NCBI RefSeq assembly: GCF_030462585.1
Contig: NZ_JASMRU010000003.1
Span: 190,722-237,070 of the forward strand
Origin: Pseudomonas sp. CAN1
GTDB lineage: Bacteria; Pseudomonadota; Gammaproteobacteria; Pseudomonadales; Pseudomonadaceae
Length of the DNA stretch: 46,349 nucleotides
Direction of reading: 5' to 3'
Part shown: piece by piece, positions 36,343 to 46,349 of the stretch
Position numbering within the stretch: the first letter of the stretch is position 1
Layout: the number at the start of each line of letters is the position of its first letter
Position numbers and translations under genes: made by a program
Notes under the pieces: generated by a model
The model's database searches: none
The model's input: the letters and a program-made list of their open reading frames with translations, nothing else
What the model was told of the DNA's origin: nothing

Positions 36343-37530
36343 TCAGAACGAATCGCCCGGCACCCGCACCCAGCCTTCCATGAGGATGCGCGAGCTGCGG
36401 CTCATGATGGCCTTGGTCACGGTCCATTCGCCGTTCACCTGCTTCGCCTCCGCGCCTACGCGCAGGGTGCCGGAGGGATGGCCGAAGCGTACGGCGCTGC
36501 GCTCACCACCGCCGGCGGCGAGGTTCACCAGGGTGCCGGGGATGGCCGCGGCGGTGCCGATGGCCACGGCGGCGGTGCCCATCATGGCGTGGTGCAGCTT
36601 GCCCATGGACAGCGCGCGCACCAGCAGGTCGACATCGCCGGCCTGGACCTGCTTGCCGCTGGAGGTGACGTAGTCTTTCGCCGGCGCGACGAAGGCGATC
36701 TTCGGCGTGTGCTGGCGGGTCGCGGCTTCTTCCGGGGTCTTGATCAGGCCCATGCGCAGGGCGCCGGCGATGCGGAATTTCTCGAAGCGCGCCAGTTGCT
36801 CGGGGTCGCCATTGATCGCTTCGCGCAGCTCGGCGCCGGTGTAGCCGATGTCCTGGGCGTTGACGAAGATGGTCGGGATGCCGGCGCTGATCATGGTCGC
36901 CTTGAAGGTGCCGATGCCGGGGACTTCCAGGTCGTCCACCAGGTTGCCGGTGGGGAACATGGCGCCGCCGTCTTCACCGTCGTCGGACGGGTCGAGGAAC
37001 TCCAGCACGATCTCGGCGGCGGGGAAGGTCACGCCGTCCAGCTCGAAGTCGCCGGTTTCCTGCACCTGGCCATTGGTGACCGGTACGTGGGCGATGATGG
37101 TCTTCTGGATATTGGCCTGCCAGATACGCACCACGCAGGTGCCGTTGTCCGGGATGCGCGACGGGTCGACGAGACCTGCGTGGATGGCGAACGAGCCGGC
37201 GGCGGTGGAGAGGTTGCCGCAGTTGCCGCTCCAGTCGACGAAGGCCTTGTCGATGGAGATCTGCCCGTAGAGATAGTCGATGTCGTGGTCCGGCTGGGTA
37301 CTTTTCGACAGGATCACACACTTGCTGGTGCTGGAGGTCGCTCCGCCCATGCCGTCGATGTGCGCGCTGTACGGATCGGGGCTGCCGATCACGCGCATGA
37401 ACAGCTTGTCGCGGGCCGCGCCGGGCACCTGGCAGCGCTCGGGCAGGTCCTGCAGGCGGAAGAACACGCCCTTGCTGGTGCCGCCACGGATGTAGGTGGC
37501 GGGGATCTTCACTTGGGGTACGTGGGGCAT
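36343..37530 (-). CDS. prpF: 2-methylaconitate cis-trans isomerase
   Basis: The 395-residue protein has the diaminopimelate-epimerase-like fold of the PrpF family, with IPATYIRGGTSKGVFFRLQD at the start and MGGATSSTSKCVIL further in. PrpF isomerises the AcnD product (trans-2-methylaconitate) so that hydration gives 2-methylisocitrate. It is the last gene of the prp operon here; a hairpin follows and no prpD is present. Between acnD and prpF lie 127 bp with a REP pair. AcnD and PrpF together can replace PrpD, as known from Shewanella and Vibrio. Confidence 0.95.
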   Translation of the reverse strand: MPHVPQVKIPATYIRGGTSKGVFFRLQDLPERCQVPGAARDKLFMRVIGSPDPYSAHIDGMGGATSSTSKCVILSKSTQPDHDIDYLYGQISIDKAFVDWSGNCGNLSTAAGSFAIHAGLVDPSRIPDNGTCVVRIWQANIQKTIIAHVPVTNGQVQETGDFELDGVTFPAAEIVLEFLDPSDDGEDGGAMFPTGNLVDDLEVPGIGTFKATMISAGIPTIFVNAQDIGYTGAELREAINGDPEQLARFEKFRIAGALRMGLIKTPEEAATRQHTPKIAFVAPAKDYVTSSGKQVQAGDVDLLVRALSMGKLHHAMMGTAAVAIGTAAAIPGTLVNLAAGGGERSAVRFGHPSGTLRVGAEAKQVNGEWTVTKAIMSRSSRILMEGWVRVPGDSF

Positions 37531-37554
37531 GGGTCTCGATCCTGTCGGCTTTTC

Positions 37555-37621
37555 GTAGGAGCGAGCTTGCTCGCGAACAGCTCCGCAGCGGGGGTTGGTT
37601 CGCGAGCAAGCTCGCTCCTAC
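37555..37621. repeat. REP pair between acnD and prpF
   Basis: Facing GTAGGAGCGAGCTTGCTCGCG units separated by about 20 bases lie inside the prp operon. A hairpin of this kind may uncouple the abundance of the two mRNA segments. Confidence 0.8.
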
Positions 37622-37657
37622 AGGATTGGTGCCGGCCCAGGCGGGCCGGCCGTTACA

Positions 37658-40279
<2,622 letters not shown>

Positions 40280-40296
40280 TTTTTTATCCACGAAGA

Positions 40297-41457
40297 CTAT
40301 TTGCGGTCCTTGAGCGGCACGAACTTCAGGTCTTCAGGGCCTGTGTAGTTGGCGCTCGGGCGGATGATCTTGCCGTCGATGCGTTGCTCGATGACGTGGG
40401 CGGACCAGCCGGCGGTGCGGGCGATGACGAACAGCGGGGTGAACATCGCGGTGGGCACGCCCATCATGTGGTAGCTCACGGCGCTGAACCAATCGAGGTT
40501 GGGGAACATCTTCTTGATGTCCCACATGATGGTTTCCAGGCGCTCGGCGATGTCATACATCTTGGTGTTGGACTGCTCGTGCGACAGCTGGTTGGCGACT
40601 TCCTTGATCACCTTGTTGCGCGGGTCGGACACGGTGTAGACCGGGTGGCCGAAGCCGATCACCACTTCCTTCCTCTCGACGCGGGCGCGGATGTCGGCCT
40701 CGGCTTCGTCCGGGTTGTCGTAGCGCTTCTGGATCTCGAAGGCCACCTCGTTGGCGCCGCCGTGTTTCGGGCCGCGCAGCGCGCCGATGGCGCCGGCGAT
40801 GCAGGAGAACATGTCCGAGCCGGTGCCGGCGATCACGCGGGAGGTGAAGGTGGAGGCGTTGAACTCGTGCTCGGCGTACAGGTTGAGCGAGGTGTGCATG
40901 GCGCGCACCCAGGACTCGCGGGGCTTCTCGCCGTGCAGCAGGTGCAGGAAGTGGCCGCCGATGGAGTCGTCGTCGGTCTCGACGTCGATGCGCTTGCCGT
41001 TGTGGCTGAAGTGGTACCAGTACAGCAGCGCGGAGCCCAGGGAGGCCATCAGCTTGTCGGCGATGTCACGGGCGCCCGGATGGTTGTGGTCGTCCTTCTC
41101 TGGCGACAGGCAGCCGAGCACGGACACGGCGGTGCGCATCACGTCCATCGGGTGGGCCGACGGCGGCAGGGTTTCCAGGGCAGCCTTCACGCCGGCCGGC
41201 AGGCCGCGCAGGGCCTTCAGCTTGGCCTTGTAGCCGGCCAGTTCGGCGGCGTTGGGCAGCTTGCCATGGACCAGCAGGTGGGCGATTTCCTCGAAGTCGC
41301 AGCGGTTGGCGAAATCCAGCACGTCATAGCCACGGTAGTGCAGGTCGTTGCCGGTACGGCCGACGGTGCACAGGGCGGTATTGCCAGCGGCGGTGCCACT
41401 CAGGGCCACGGACTTCTTCGGCTTGAAGCCGGTGGTGGTTTCTGCGGTAGCGCTCAT
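40297..41457 (-). CDS. prpC: 2-methylcitrate synthase
   Basis: The 386-residue citrate-synthase-family enzyme condenses propionyl-CoA with oxaloacetate. The active-site histidines are in [13 protein letters not shown] and [16 protein letters not shown]. The N-terminal [20 protein letters not shown] and short length distinguish it from hexameric citrate synthase. ATG 41457 has GAGGAG upstream. It lies 17 bp before acnD and about 200 bp after prpB; that gap carries a REP palindrome. Confidence 0.96.
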   Translation of the reverse strand: MSATAETTTGFKPKKSVALSGTAAGNTALCTVGRTGNDLHYRGYDVLDFANRCDFEEIAHLLVHGKLPNAAELAGYKAKLKALRGLPAGVKAALETLPPSAHPMDVMRTAVSVLGCLSPEKDDHNHPGARDIADKLMASLGSALLYWYHFSHNGKRIDVETDDDSIGGHFLHLLHGEKPRESWVRAMHTSLNLYAEHEFNASTFTSRVIAGTGSDMFSCIAGAIGALRGPKHGGANEVAFEIQKRYDNPDEAEADIRARVERKEVVIGFGHPVYTVSDPRNKVIKEVANQLSHEQSNTKMYDIAERLETIMWDIKKMFPNLDWFSAVSYHMMGVPTAMFTPLFVIARTAGWSAHVIEQRIDGKIIRPSANYTGPEDLKFVPLKDRK

Positions 41458-41563
41458 CGCGTGTCTCCTCATCAAATCCGGTTGCTTGTTCTTGTCCCCG
41501 GCGCGGCCGGGATATCGGTTCGAATCTGGTTGGCCGCCCCCCGTGCGGGAGGTCGGCCCTGGC

Positions 41564-41640
41564 GTAGGGCGAATAACGTGAAGCGTTATTCGCCGTCACA
41601 GCCGATGGTGGATAACGCCTGGGGCGTTATGCACCCTACA
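41564..41640. repeat. REP-type palindrome between prpB and prpC
   Basis: The 203-bp gap between prpC and prpB holds a GTAGGGCGAATAACG...CGTTATTCGCC unit and a second partly matching unit ending GCACCCTACA. No gene is present. Confidence 0.75.
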
Positions 41641-41660
41641 TAAGGTTCAGGTTCGCGCGC

Positions 41661-42548
41661 TCACTTCTTGCCAGCGGCGAACAGCGCGTCGAGCTTCTGC
41701 TCGAAGGCGTGGTAGCCGATGCGGTCGTACAGCTCGGCACGGGTCTGCATCAGTTCGATCACGTTCTGCTGGTGACCTTCCTGGCGGATCGCGGTGTACA
41801 CGGCTTCGGCGGCCTTGTTGGCAGCGCGGAAGGCGGACAGCGGATACAGCTGGATGGCCACGCCGACCGAGGCCAGCTCGTCGCGGGTGAACAGCGGGGT
41901 GGCGCCGAACTCGGTGATGTTGGCCAGGATCGGTACGTTCAGGGCATCGACGAAGCGCTTGTAGGTCGGCAGGTCGTAGGCGGCTTCGGCGAAGATCGCA
42001 TCGGCGCCGGCCTCGACGTAGCGCTGGCAGCGCTCGATGGCGGCGTCCACGCCTTCAGCCTGGATGGCGTCGGTGCGGGCGATGAGGAAGAAGTCCGGGT
42101 CGGTCTTGGCGTTGGCGGCAGCTTTTACGCGGTCGACCATCTCCTGGGTGGAGACGATTTCCTTGCCCGGGCGGTGACCGCAGCGCTTGGCACCAACCTG
42201 GTCCTCGATGTGGGCAGCGGCGGCGCCAGCCTTGATCAGGTTCTTGACGGTGCGCTCGATGTTGAAGGCGCTGGGACCGAAGCCGGTGTCGATGTCCACC
42301 AGCAGCGGCAGGTCGCAGACGTCGGTGATGCGGCGAACGTCGGTGAGCACGTCGTCCAGGGTATTGATGCCCAGGTCCGGCAGGCCGAGGGAACCCGCCG
42401 CCACGCCGCCACCGGAGAGGTAGATGGCCTTGAAGCCGGCGCGCTTGGCCAGCAGCGCGTGGTTGGCGTTGATCGCGCCGATCACCTGCAGCGGCTTTTC
42501 TTCGGCAAGGGCTTCACGGAAACGTTGGCCGGCGGTCTTGTAGCTCAT
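41661..42548 (-). CDS. prpB: 2-methylisocitrate lyase
   Basis: The 295-residue enzyme of the isocitrate lyase / PEP mutase family cleaves 2-methylisocitrate to pyruvate and succinate. The catalytic segment is [17 protein letters not shown], and magnesium-binding acidic residues lie in [12 protein letters not shown] and AAHIEDQ. The start [20 protein letters not shown] is typical. Its ATG overlaps the regulator stop by four bases (ATGA), behind GAGGTG. Confidence 0.96.
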   Translation of the reverse strand: MSYKTAGQRFREALAEEKPLQVIGAINANHALLAKRAGFKAIYLSGGGVAAGSLGLPDLGINTLDDVLTDVRRITDVCDLPLLVDIDTGFGPSAFNIERTVKNLIKAGAAAAHIEDQVGAKRCGHRPGKEIVSTQEMVDRVKAAANAKTDPDFFLIARTDAIQAEGVDAAIERCQRYVEAGADAIFAEAAYDLPTYKRFVDALNVPILANITEFGATPLFTRDELASVGVAIQLYPLSAFRAANKAAEAVYTAIRQEGHQQNVIELMQTRAELYDRIGYHAFEQKLDALFAAGKK

Positions 42549-43267
42549 TGTTCACCTCGTTCGTTGGCTGTCTTGGCTTGGGCGTCCAGGTAGTGACGCT
42601 CCATATTGCGTTTCGAGGCGCCGATGTGACGGCGCATCAGCAACTCGGCCAGTTCGCCGTCACGGTCGGCGATGGCATCGAGAATCCGGTGGTGCTCGGA
42701 GAAGGCCTGGCGCGGGCGGTTGGGCGTCGCCGAGAACTGCAGGCGGTACATGCGCACGAGCTGGTACAGCTCGCCGCAGAGCATGCGGGTGAGGGTGCGG
42801 TTGCCGCTGCCCTGGATGATCCGGTAGTGGAAGTCGTAGTCGCCTTCCTGCTGGTAGTAGCCGCGGCCGGCCTGAAACGCCTCGTCGCGCTCGTGGGTGT
42901 CGAGCACCCGGCGCAGCTCGTCGATCTCGGCCTGGCTCATGCGCTCGGCGGCCAGGCGGCAGGCCATGCCTTCGAGGGATTCGCGGATCTCGTAGAGCTC
43001 CAGCAGCTCCTCGTGGCTGAGCGAAACCACCCGCGCGCCGACGTGGGGTACGCGCACCAGAAGCTTCTGGCCTTCCAGGCGGTGGATCGCCTCACGCAGC
43101 GGGCCGCGGCTGATGCCGTAGGTGCGCGCCAGCTCCGGCTCGGAAATCTTGCTGCCGGGGGCGATCTCGCCCTTGACGATGGCCGACTGGATCTTGCGGA
43201 ACACGTGTTCCGAGAGGGTCTCGCCGTCGTCGCTGGCGGGGGTGGGCAGAATCAGGCTATCGCTCAT
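42545..43267 (-). CDS. FCD-type GntR regulator of the prp operon
   Basis: The 240-residue protein has an N-terminal winged helix (about residues 20-85, [20 protein letters not shown]) and an FCD effector domain (residues about 95-230, with [14 protein letters not shown] and [10 protein letters not shown]). It heads the prp operon and overlaps prpB by four bases. Its upstream region holds a perfect palindrome ATTGTCGACAAT and a partial copy next to the start codon, so it is probably autoregulated and represses the operon until a 2-methylcitrate-type signal appears. In Pseudomonas this position is held by a GntR protein, unlike the sigma-54 PrpR of enterics. Confidence 0.93.
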   Translation of the reverse strand: MSDSLILPTPASDDGETLSEHVFRKIQSAIVKGEIAPGSKISEPELARTYGISRGPLREAIHRLEGQKLLVRVPHVGARVVSLSHEELLELYEIRESLEGMACRLAAERMSQAEIDELRRVLDTHERDEAFQAGRGYYQQEGDYDFHYRIIQGSGNRTLTRMLCGELYQLVRMYRLQFSATPNRPRQAFSEHHRILDAIADRDGELAELLMRRHIGASKRNMERHYLDAQAKTANERGEQ

Positions 43268-43269
43268 GG

Positions 43270-43280
43270 TGTCGACAATC
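43270..43280. promoter_or_regulatory. partial operator of the prp regulator
   Basis: TGTCGACAATC repeats most of the palindrome at 43341-43352 and ends three bases before the regulator ATG, where bound protein would block initiation. Confidence 0.5.
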
Positions 43281-43340
43281 TTCTTGGTGTGCGGCGAAAG
43301 CTACCCCTGGAAACCCTCTGGGTCAATCGAGATCTGATGA

Positions 43341-43352
43341 ATTGTCGACAAT
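43341..43352. promoter_or_regulatory. operator of the prp regulator
   Basis: ATTGTCGACAAT is a perfect 12-bp palindrome of the kind bound by FCD-GntR regulators, located 74 bp upstream of the regulator gene and about 110 bp upstream of the divergent gene at 43460. Confidence 0.6.
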
Positions 43353-43459
43353 CGTCTAATCCGCCGGTTTTCTTATAGCGGGCCGGCGAGTACTGCTGCG
43401 GACATGCGAAGATGCTCGCCGGCACTATCAGGGAGCGAGTCGTGCAATCGAGGGAACGG

Positions 43460-43882
43460 ATGAAACGAATGGTCGCCTGCGTGGCGGGCTTTCTGCTGCT
43501 GGGCTGGGCGCAGGGACTGTGGGCCCTGCATCCGTACCGGGACAACCCGACGGCGGACCTGCAGCCGATCGGCCTGTGGCAGGAGATGACGCCGCTGCTG
43601 CTGTTCTGGGCGCTGTGGGTCGCGTTGGCGGCCTGGCCGCAGCGAGCGGCGGCGGGCTGGCGCGGCGCGCTTTCGTCGGGAGTCGCCCTGCTGGGCTGGT
43701 TCTGGGTGGATCTTTGTCTGTACGACAGCCGGGTGGCGAGCTGGAGCACCTACTCCCTTGCCGAATTGGCGGCGGAGGTGGCCCTGGTCTGTGGCGGGCC
43801 GCTGCTGGTTGCCGTTCTGGTCTATGGTGGCGGCTGGGCCCTGGCGGCCAGGAGGAACACCGATGATCCGCAGCTGGTATGA
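43460..43882 (+). CDS. small polytopic membrane protein of unknown function
   Basis: The 140-residue protein has about four membrane segments (MVACVAGFLLLGWAQGL, MTPLLLFWALWVALAAW, GALSSGVALLGWFWVDL and EVALVCGGPLLVAVLVYGGG). I do not recognise the family. ATG 43460 follows AGGGA; a GTG at 43442 is the alternative. Its end overlaps the start of the methyltransferase gene by 20 bases, so the two are translated together and may form a membrane-associated unit. It is divergent from the prp operon and may share regulation from the region 43268-43459. Confidence 0.78.
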   Translation: MKRMVACVAGFLLLGWAQGLWALHPYRDNPTADLQPIGLWQEMTPLLLFWALWVALAAWPQRAAAGWRGALSSGVALLGWFWVDLCLYDSRVASWSTYSLAELAAEVALVCGGPLLVAVLVYGGGWALAARRNTDDPQLV

Positions 43883-44480
43883 CCGTCATGCATTGCCCCG
43901 GCTGATCGACTTCGCCTGCGGCATGGGCGATGTGATGAAGCAGCGCTCGCTGCTGGTGCCCCGCGCCCGCGGGCGGGTGCTGGAGATCGGCATGGGCACC
44001 GGGCTGAACCTGGCGTTCTACGATCCGGCGAAAGTGTCGACAATCGTCGGCGTCGACCCTGCGGCACAGATGCAGAAGCTCGCCCGCAGCCGCGCCGAGG
44101 CGATTCACATCCCGGTGGACATGGTGGCGCTGGAGCTGGGGCAGATTCGTGCCGATGCCGGTAGCTTTGACAGCATCGTCTGCACCTTCACGCTATGCAG
44201 CATCCCCGATGCAGTAGCCGCGCTGAAGGAAATGCGCCGGGTGCTCAAGCCCGGCGGCGAATTCCTCTTCTGCGAACACGGCCTGGCGCCGGACGCTGGC
44301 GTGCGCACCTGGCAACACCGGCTGACACCTGTATGGAAACCCCTGGCCGGCGGCTGCCACCTGGACCGCGACATGCCGGCGCTGATCGAATCCGGCGGAT
44401 TCCACCTGCGCGAGCTGATCCAGGATTACCTGCCCGGCCCGCGGCCGATGACTTACGTGTACCGCGGCATGGCCGACTGA
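43863..44480 (+). CDS. class I SAM-dependent methyltransferase
   Basis: The 205-residue protein has the SAM-binding motif I RVLEIGMGTGLNLAF, an acidic motif near VGVDPAAQMQKLA, and post-motifs IVCTFTLCSIPDAVAAL and MRRVLKPGGEFLFCEHG. It resembles UbiE/phospholipid-type methyltransferases; the substrate is unknown. AGGAGG stands nine bases before ATG 43863. It overlaps the membrane protein gene by 20 bases. The overlap and the hydrophobic partner suggest a lipid or membrane-bound substrate, which is inference. Confidence 0.9.
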   Translation: MIRSWYDRHALPRLIDFACGMGDVMKQRSLLVPRARGRVLEIGMGTGLNLAFYDPAKVSTIVGVDPAAQMQKLARSRAEAIHIPVDMVALELGQIRADAGSFDSIVCTFTLCSIPDAVAALKEMRRVLKPGGEFLFCEHGLAPDAGVRTWQHRLTPVWKPLAGGCHLDRDMPALIESGGFHLRELIQDYLPGPRPMTYVYRGMAD

Positions 44481-44716
44481 GGTTCCGGCAGGCGATCCAG
44501 CACCTCGATGCTGAGGATGTAGGCGCTGCGCAGGAACAGGTCTTCCGGGCGCTGGACGAAACCCGAGTCGGATTGGCAGTCGTTCAGGCGCACCACAGCG
44601 GGGGCGTGCCCATCGCTCAGGGCGCGTTAGTCGCTATTGCTGATCCAGCCCTGGAGCACGGAAGACTCGCGGTTGTGGGCGCGAACCACGACTTCGACCT
44701 TCAGTTGTTCATTCAT
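44453..44716 (-). pseudogene. small hypothetical protein gene with in-frame stop, paralogue of the gene at 44888-45133
   Basis: Reading the minus strand from ATG 44716 gives 28 codons (ending QGWISNSD), a TAA stop at 44629-44627, and then 57 more codons in the same frame (RALSDGHAPAVVRLNDCQSD..., DLFLRSAYILSIEVL) to TAA 44455-44453. The neighbour at 44888-45133 reads RISLDDYHALRAGHGPAMVRLEDCQS and DLFLSNSHILSV at the same places, with Tyr where the stop lies. A TAC or TAT to TAA change explains it. The frame after the stop is intact, so the loss is recent, a sequencing error, or restored by re-initiation at an ATG seven codons on. The 3' end overlaps the methyltransferase gene tail. Confidence 0.75.
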
Positions 44717-44887
44717 GGGAACGTCACTCGGCAGAGGGTGATGAAGAGGTGGCAAACCTTAGCGCCCAACCTCTACGGTCTCTGTCAGGTTCCTCTGAAT
44801 GCGCTGTGCGACTATCCCCTCTGATCCCCTGGCGCGGCGGCAGGCCGCGTCGCAAGCCGGCTGCCTGCGTGGCGCCGGGCTGGCGCC

Positions 44888-45133
44888 TCAGGCGACCTGA
44901 TGATCGGCGGGGGTGACGCTGAGGATGTGCGAGTTGCTGAGGAACAGGTCGTGCACTGCACCGCTGGGGTTCTGCCGGCTCTGGCAGTCCTCCAGGCGCA
45001 CCATGGCGGGGCCGTGGCCGGCGCGCAGGGCGTGGTAGTCGTCCAGGCTGATGCGGCCGTGGAGGATGCGTTGCGGGCGGTAGGGTGACCAGGTCTCCAC
45101 TTCCACCCAGAGGCTTTCAGGATCGTGCTGCAT
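44888..45133 (-). CDS. small hypothetical protein (intact paralogue)
   Basis: The 81-residue protein has no membrane segment or signal peptide. Its middle (RISLDDYHALRAGHGPAM, then VRLEDCQSRQNP and DLFLSNSHILSV) is closely matched by the broken copy 170 bp downstream, so this is a tandem duplication of a small soluble protein. The start is ATG 45133; an upstream TTG at 45157 is less likely. I do not recognise the family. The ribosome site is weak. Confidence 0.72.
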   Translation of the reverse strand: MQHDPESLWVEVETWSPYRPQRILHGRISLDDYHALRAGHGPAMVRLEDCQSRQNPSGAVHDLFLSNSHILSVTPADHQVA

Positions 45134-45253
45134 GGCGGATGGTCCGGCTGAGTGCAAAAGGGCGCGTACTCTAGACAGCGGACCAGCGCCGAATTCATCA
45201 GAGGTCTCTGAGAAATTTGTAGGAATTTATTTTGTCCTGCCCGAAGGCTTTGC

Positions 45254-46147
45254 CTACGGCATGGTCTTGTAGGCCTCCGCCCATTCCAGGGCGAAAGTCT
45301 CGATGGAGGTTGCCGTGGTGTTGGCCGGCGACCGGGCCTCGCGGGCATGCACCAGGCCGCTGTTGATCGCCTCGGCCAGTTCCGCGTAGCAGGCGGCGAC
45401 GCTGGTTGAACAGCCACCTTCACGCAGCGCGCCGATCAGTTCCTCGGGCGTCATCTGCACGTACGGCAGGTCCGGTTTGCCGATCGCGGCGCCGAGCGCG
45501 CAGGTGGCCTGGGCGTAGCTGATGTCACGCTCGCCGAGCAGCTCCCGCACCACCCTGCCGTGCCAGTCGCGGGCGAGCAGGGCGCGGCTGGCGGCGTCGG
45601 CCACATCCGCCGTGGCGATCATCGGCACCGGCACGTCCGGCGCTACTGCATCGCTGTAGCAGTCACAGGCGCGGACTATCGGCAGCGCGCCGTAGAGGTT
45701 CTCGAACAGGGCGCCGACACGCAGCGTCAGTACGTTCACTTCCGGCAGCAGAGTCGCCAGGCGCTGTTCCTGGTCATGCATGCTGATGATCGGCCCGGTG
45801 CCGGAAGGCACCTCGGCGCCCACGCTGCTGATGAACACCACATGACGAACACCGCTGCTGCGGATGGCGGCGAGGATCGCCTCGCCCTGGGCGGCCTGCT
45901 GGTTGCGGTAGTCCTCGGTATCCGGACCGTAGGCGAGCAGGGTGTAGACCGCATCCGAGCCGCGGAAGGCCTCGCTGAGGAAGGCAGCGTCATGGGGTTC
46001 GCCCACAGCAATCTGCGCGCCGGCGGCAGCCAGCGGCGCCAGTCGCTCGGCGTTGCGGCCAAGGGCATGGACCGGCACGCCGGCTTGCAGCAGGGTCTGG
46101 CAGATTCTCGAACCGGTGCGGCCGGTGGCTCCCATTACGGTGATCAT
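45254..46147 (-). CDS. NmrA-like NAD(P)-binding oxidoreductase
   Basis: The 297-residue atypical short-chain dehydrogenase-type protein has the Rossmann start MITVMGATGRTGSRICQTLL and the typical segments HVVFISSVGAEVPSGTGPII and VPMIATADVADAASRALL. NmrA-like proteins include quinone reductases, redox sensors and sugar-epimerase relatives; the classical catalytic Tyr-x-x-x-Lys is not present, consistent with a sensor or NAD(P)-binding role. The upstream region 46148-46315 may hold a divergent promoter. The substrate is unknown. Confidence 0.88.
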   Translation of the reverse strand: MITVMGATGRTGSRICQTLLQAGVPVHALGRNAERLAPLAAAGAQIAVGEPHDAAFLSEAFRGSDAVYTLLAYGPDTEDYRNQQAAQGEAILAAIRSSGVRHVVFISSVGAEVPSGTGPIISMHDQEQRLATLLPEVNVLTLRVGALFENLYGALPIVRACDCYSDAVAPDVPVPMIATADVADAASRALLARDWHGRVVRELLGERDISYAQATCALGAAIGKPDLPYVQMTPEELIGALREGGCSTSVAACYAELAEAINSGLVHAREARSPANTTATSIETFALEWAEAYKTMP

Positions 46148-46315
46148 GGCGATGTCCTCGCTGTTGGCCGTCCCGCGGCGCCCGCCGTGGGTTCGTTGGC
46201 CTGGATTCAGTCTCCTGCTGAATTGCCGGACGGTTAATGCCTGGGAATCGCTGCTTCATGCTCATTCGTCCAGGAGTGCTGGACGCCGCCGAATCGCCGG
46301 ATCAGTCTCAAGACC

Positions 46316-46349
46316 ATGAATACTCCTACTGCCATGCCATGCCATGCCA
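46316..46349 (+). CDS. possible 5' end of a gene running off the window
   Basis: From ATG 46316 the frame reads MNTPTAMPCHA and continues to the edge. It is divergent from the NmrA-like gene, where a regulator gene would often sit, but there is no strong ribosome site and only eleven codons are visible. It includes the TGCCA repeat. Confidence 0.2.
   Translation, partial: MNTPTAMPCHA
46330..46349. repeat. TGCCA pentanucleotide tandem repeat at the right edge
   Basis: Four exact TGCCA units in a row reach the last base of the window, so the full number of units is unknown. Confidence 0.8.

Noticed and set aside
44035-44045. TGTCGACAATC inside the methyltransferase gene, like the prp operator
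   Set aside because: It lies in the coding sequence for KVSTIVG, matches only one side of the palindrome plus flank, and is far from a promoter. Chance or a weak secondary site is more likely.

Overview
The window is GC-rich (roughly two thirds G+C by eye) chromosomal DNA from a gammaproteobacterium. It is most likely a Pseudomonas of the P. aeruginosa / P. citronellolis / P. nitroreducens type. The grounds are the gene content (xseB-ispA, ppa, eutBC, exaC, mpl-ubiX, lrgAB, prpB-prpC-acnD-prpF), the gene order from ppa to lrgAB as I remember it from P. aeruginosa, and many intergenic palindromes of the Pseudomonas REP type. I see no rRNA, tRNA, IS element, prophage or CRISPR array. Species calls and synteny statements are from memory, not from a search.

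Layout. (1) About 1-12.4 kb, minus strand: a hydroxyproline catabolism island. It holds a dihydrodipicolinate-synthase-like deaminase (cut by the left edge), a Ser/Cys proline-racemase-like protein, a four-gene amino-acid ABC transporter wrapped around an aconitase X (cis-3-hydroxyproline dehydratase type), an AraC regulator with a PAS-like sensor, a three-subunit D-hydroxyproline dehydrogenase, 4-hydroxyproline 2-epimerase, and an FCD-type GntR regulator. Three copies of an operator centred on GTATAC lie before the deaminase, the transporter operon and the GntR gene. (2) 12.5-18.5 kb: housekeeping and stand-alone genes (ispA, xseB, START-domain protein, ppa, mtfA, DedA, a periplasmic binding protein, a GNAT acetyltransferase). 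(3) 18.8-28 kb: ethanolamine use (eutC, eutB, permease, acetaldehyde dehydrogenase with a sigma-54 promoter, EatR-type activator), with an AraC regulator between the permease and the dehydrogenase.

(4) 28.4-36.2 kb: cell-wall recycling ligase mpl, flavin prenyltransferase ubiX, a small lipoprotein, an NAD(P)-binding protein, a lipoprotein combining about 12 MORN repeats with a caspase/legumain-like protease, a TM2 protein, a MaoC hydratase, lrgA-lrgB and a Lon-N-domain protein. (5) 36.3-43.3 kb: the 2-methylcitrate operon GntR-prpB-prpC-acnD-prpF, which has no prpD after prpF. (6) 43.4-46.3 kb: a membrane protein overlapping a methyltransferase, two related small proteins of which one carries an in-frame stop, an NmrA-like oxidoreductase, and a TGCCA tandem repeat running off the right edge.

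How the genes cooperate. The first island takes up hydroxyproline, epimerises the trans-4-L form to the cis-4-D form, oxidises it to a pyrroline and deaminates that toward 2-oxoglutarate semialdehyde; aconitase X adds a cis-3-hydroxyproline branch. The ethanolamine genes turn ethanolamine into acetaldehyde, ammonia and then acetate. The prp genes turn propionyl-CoA and oxaloacetate into pyruvate and succinate. Genes were called on start-codon context, family motifs and 1-8 nt overlaps; long reading frames on the opposite strand of these genes were treated as high-GC shadows.
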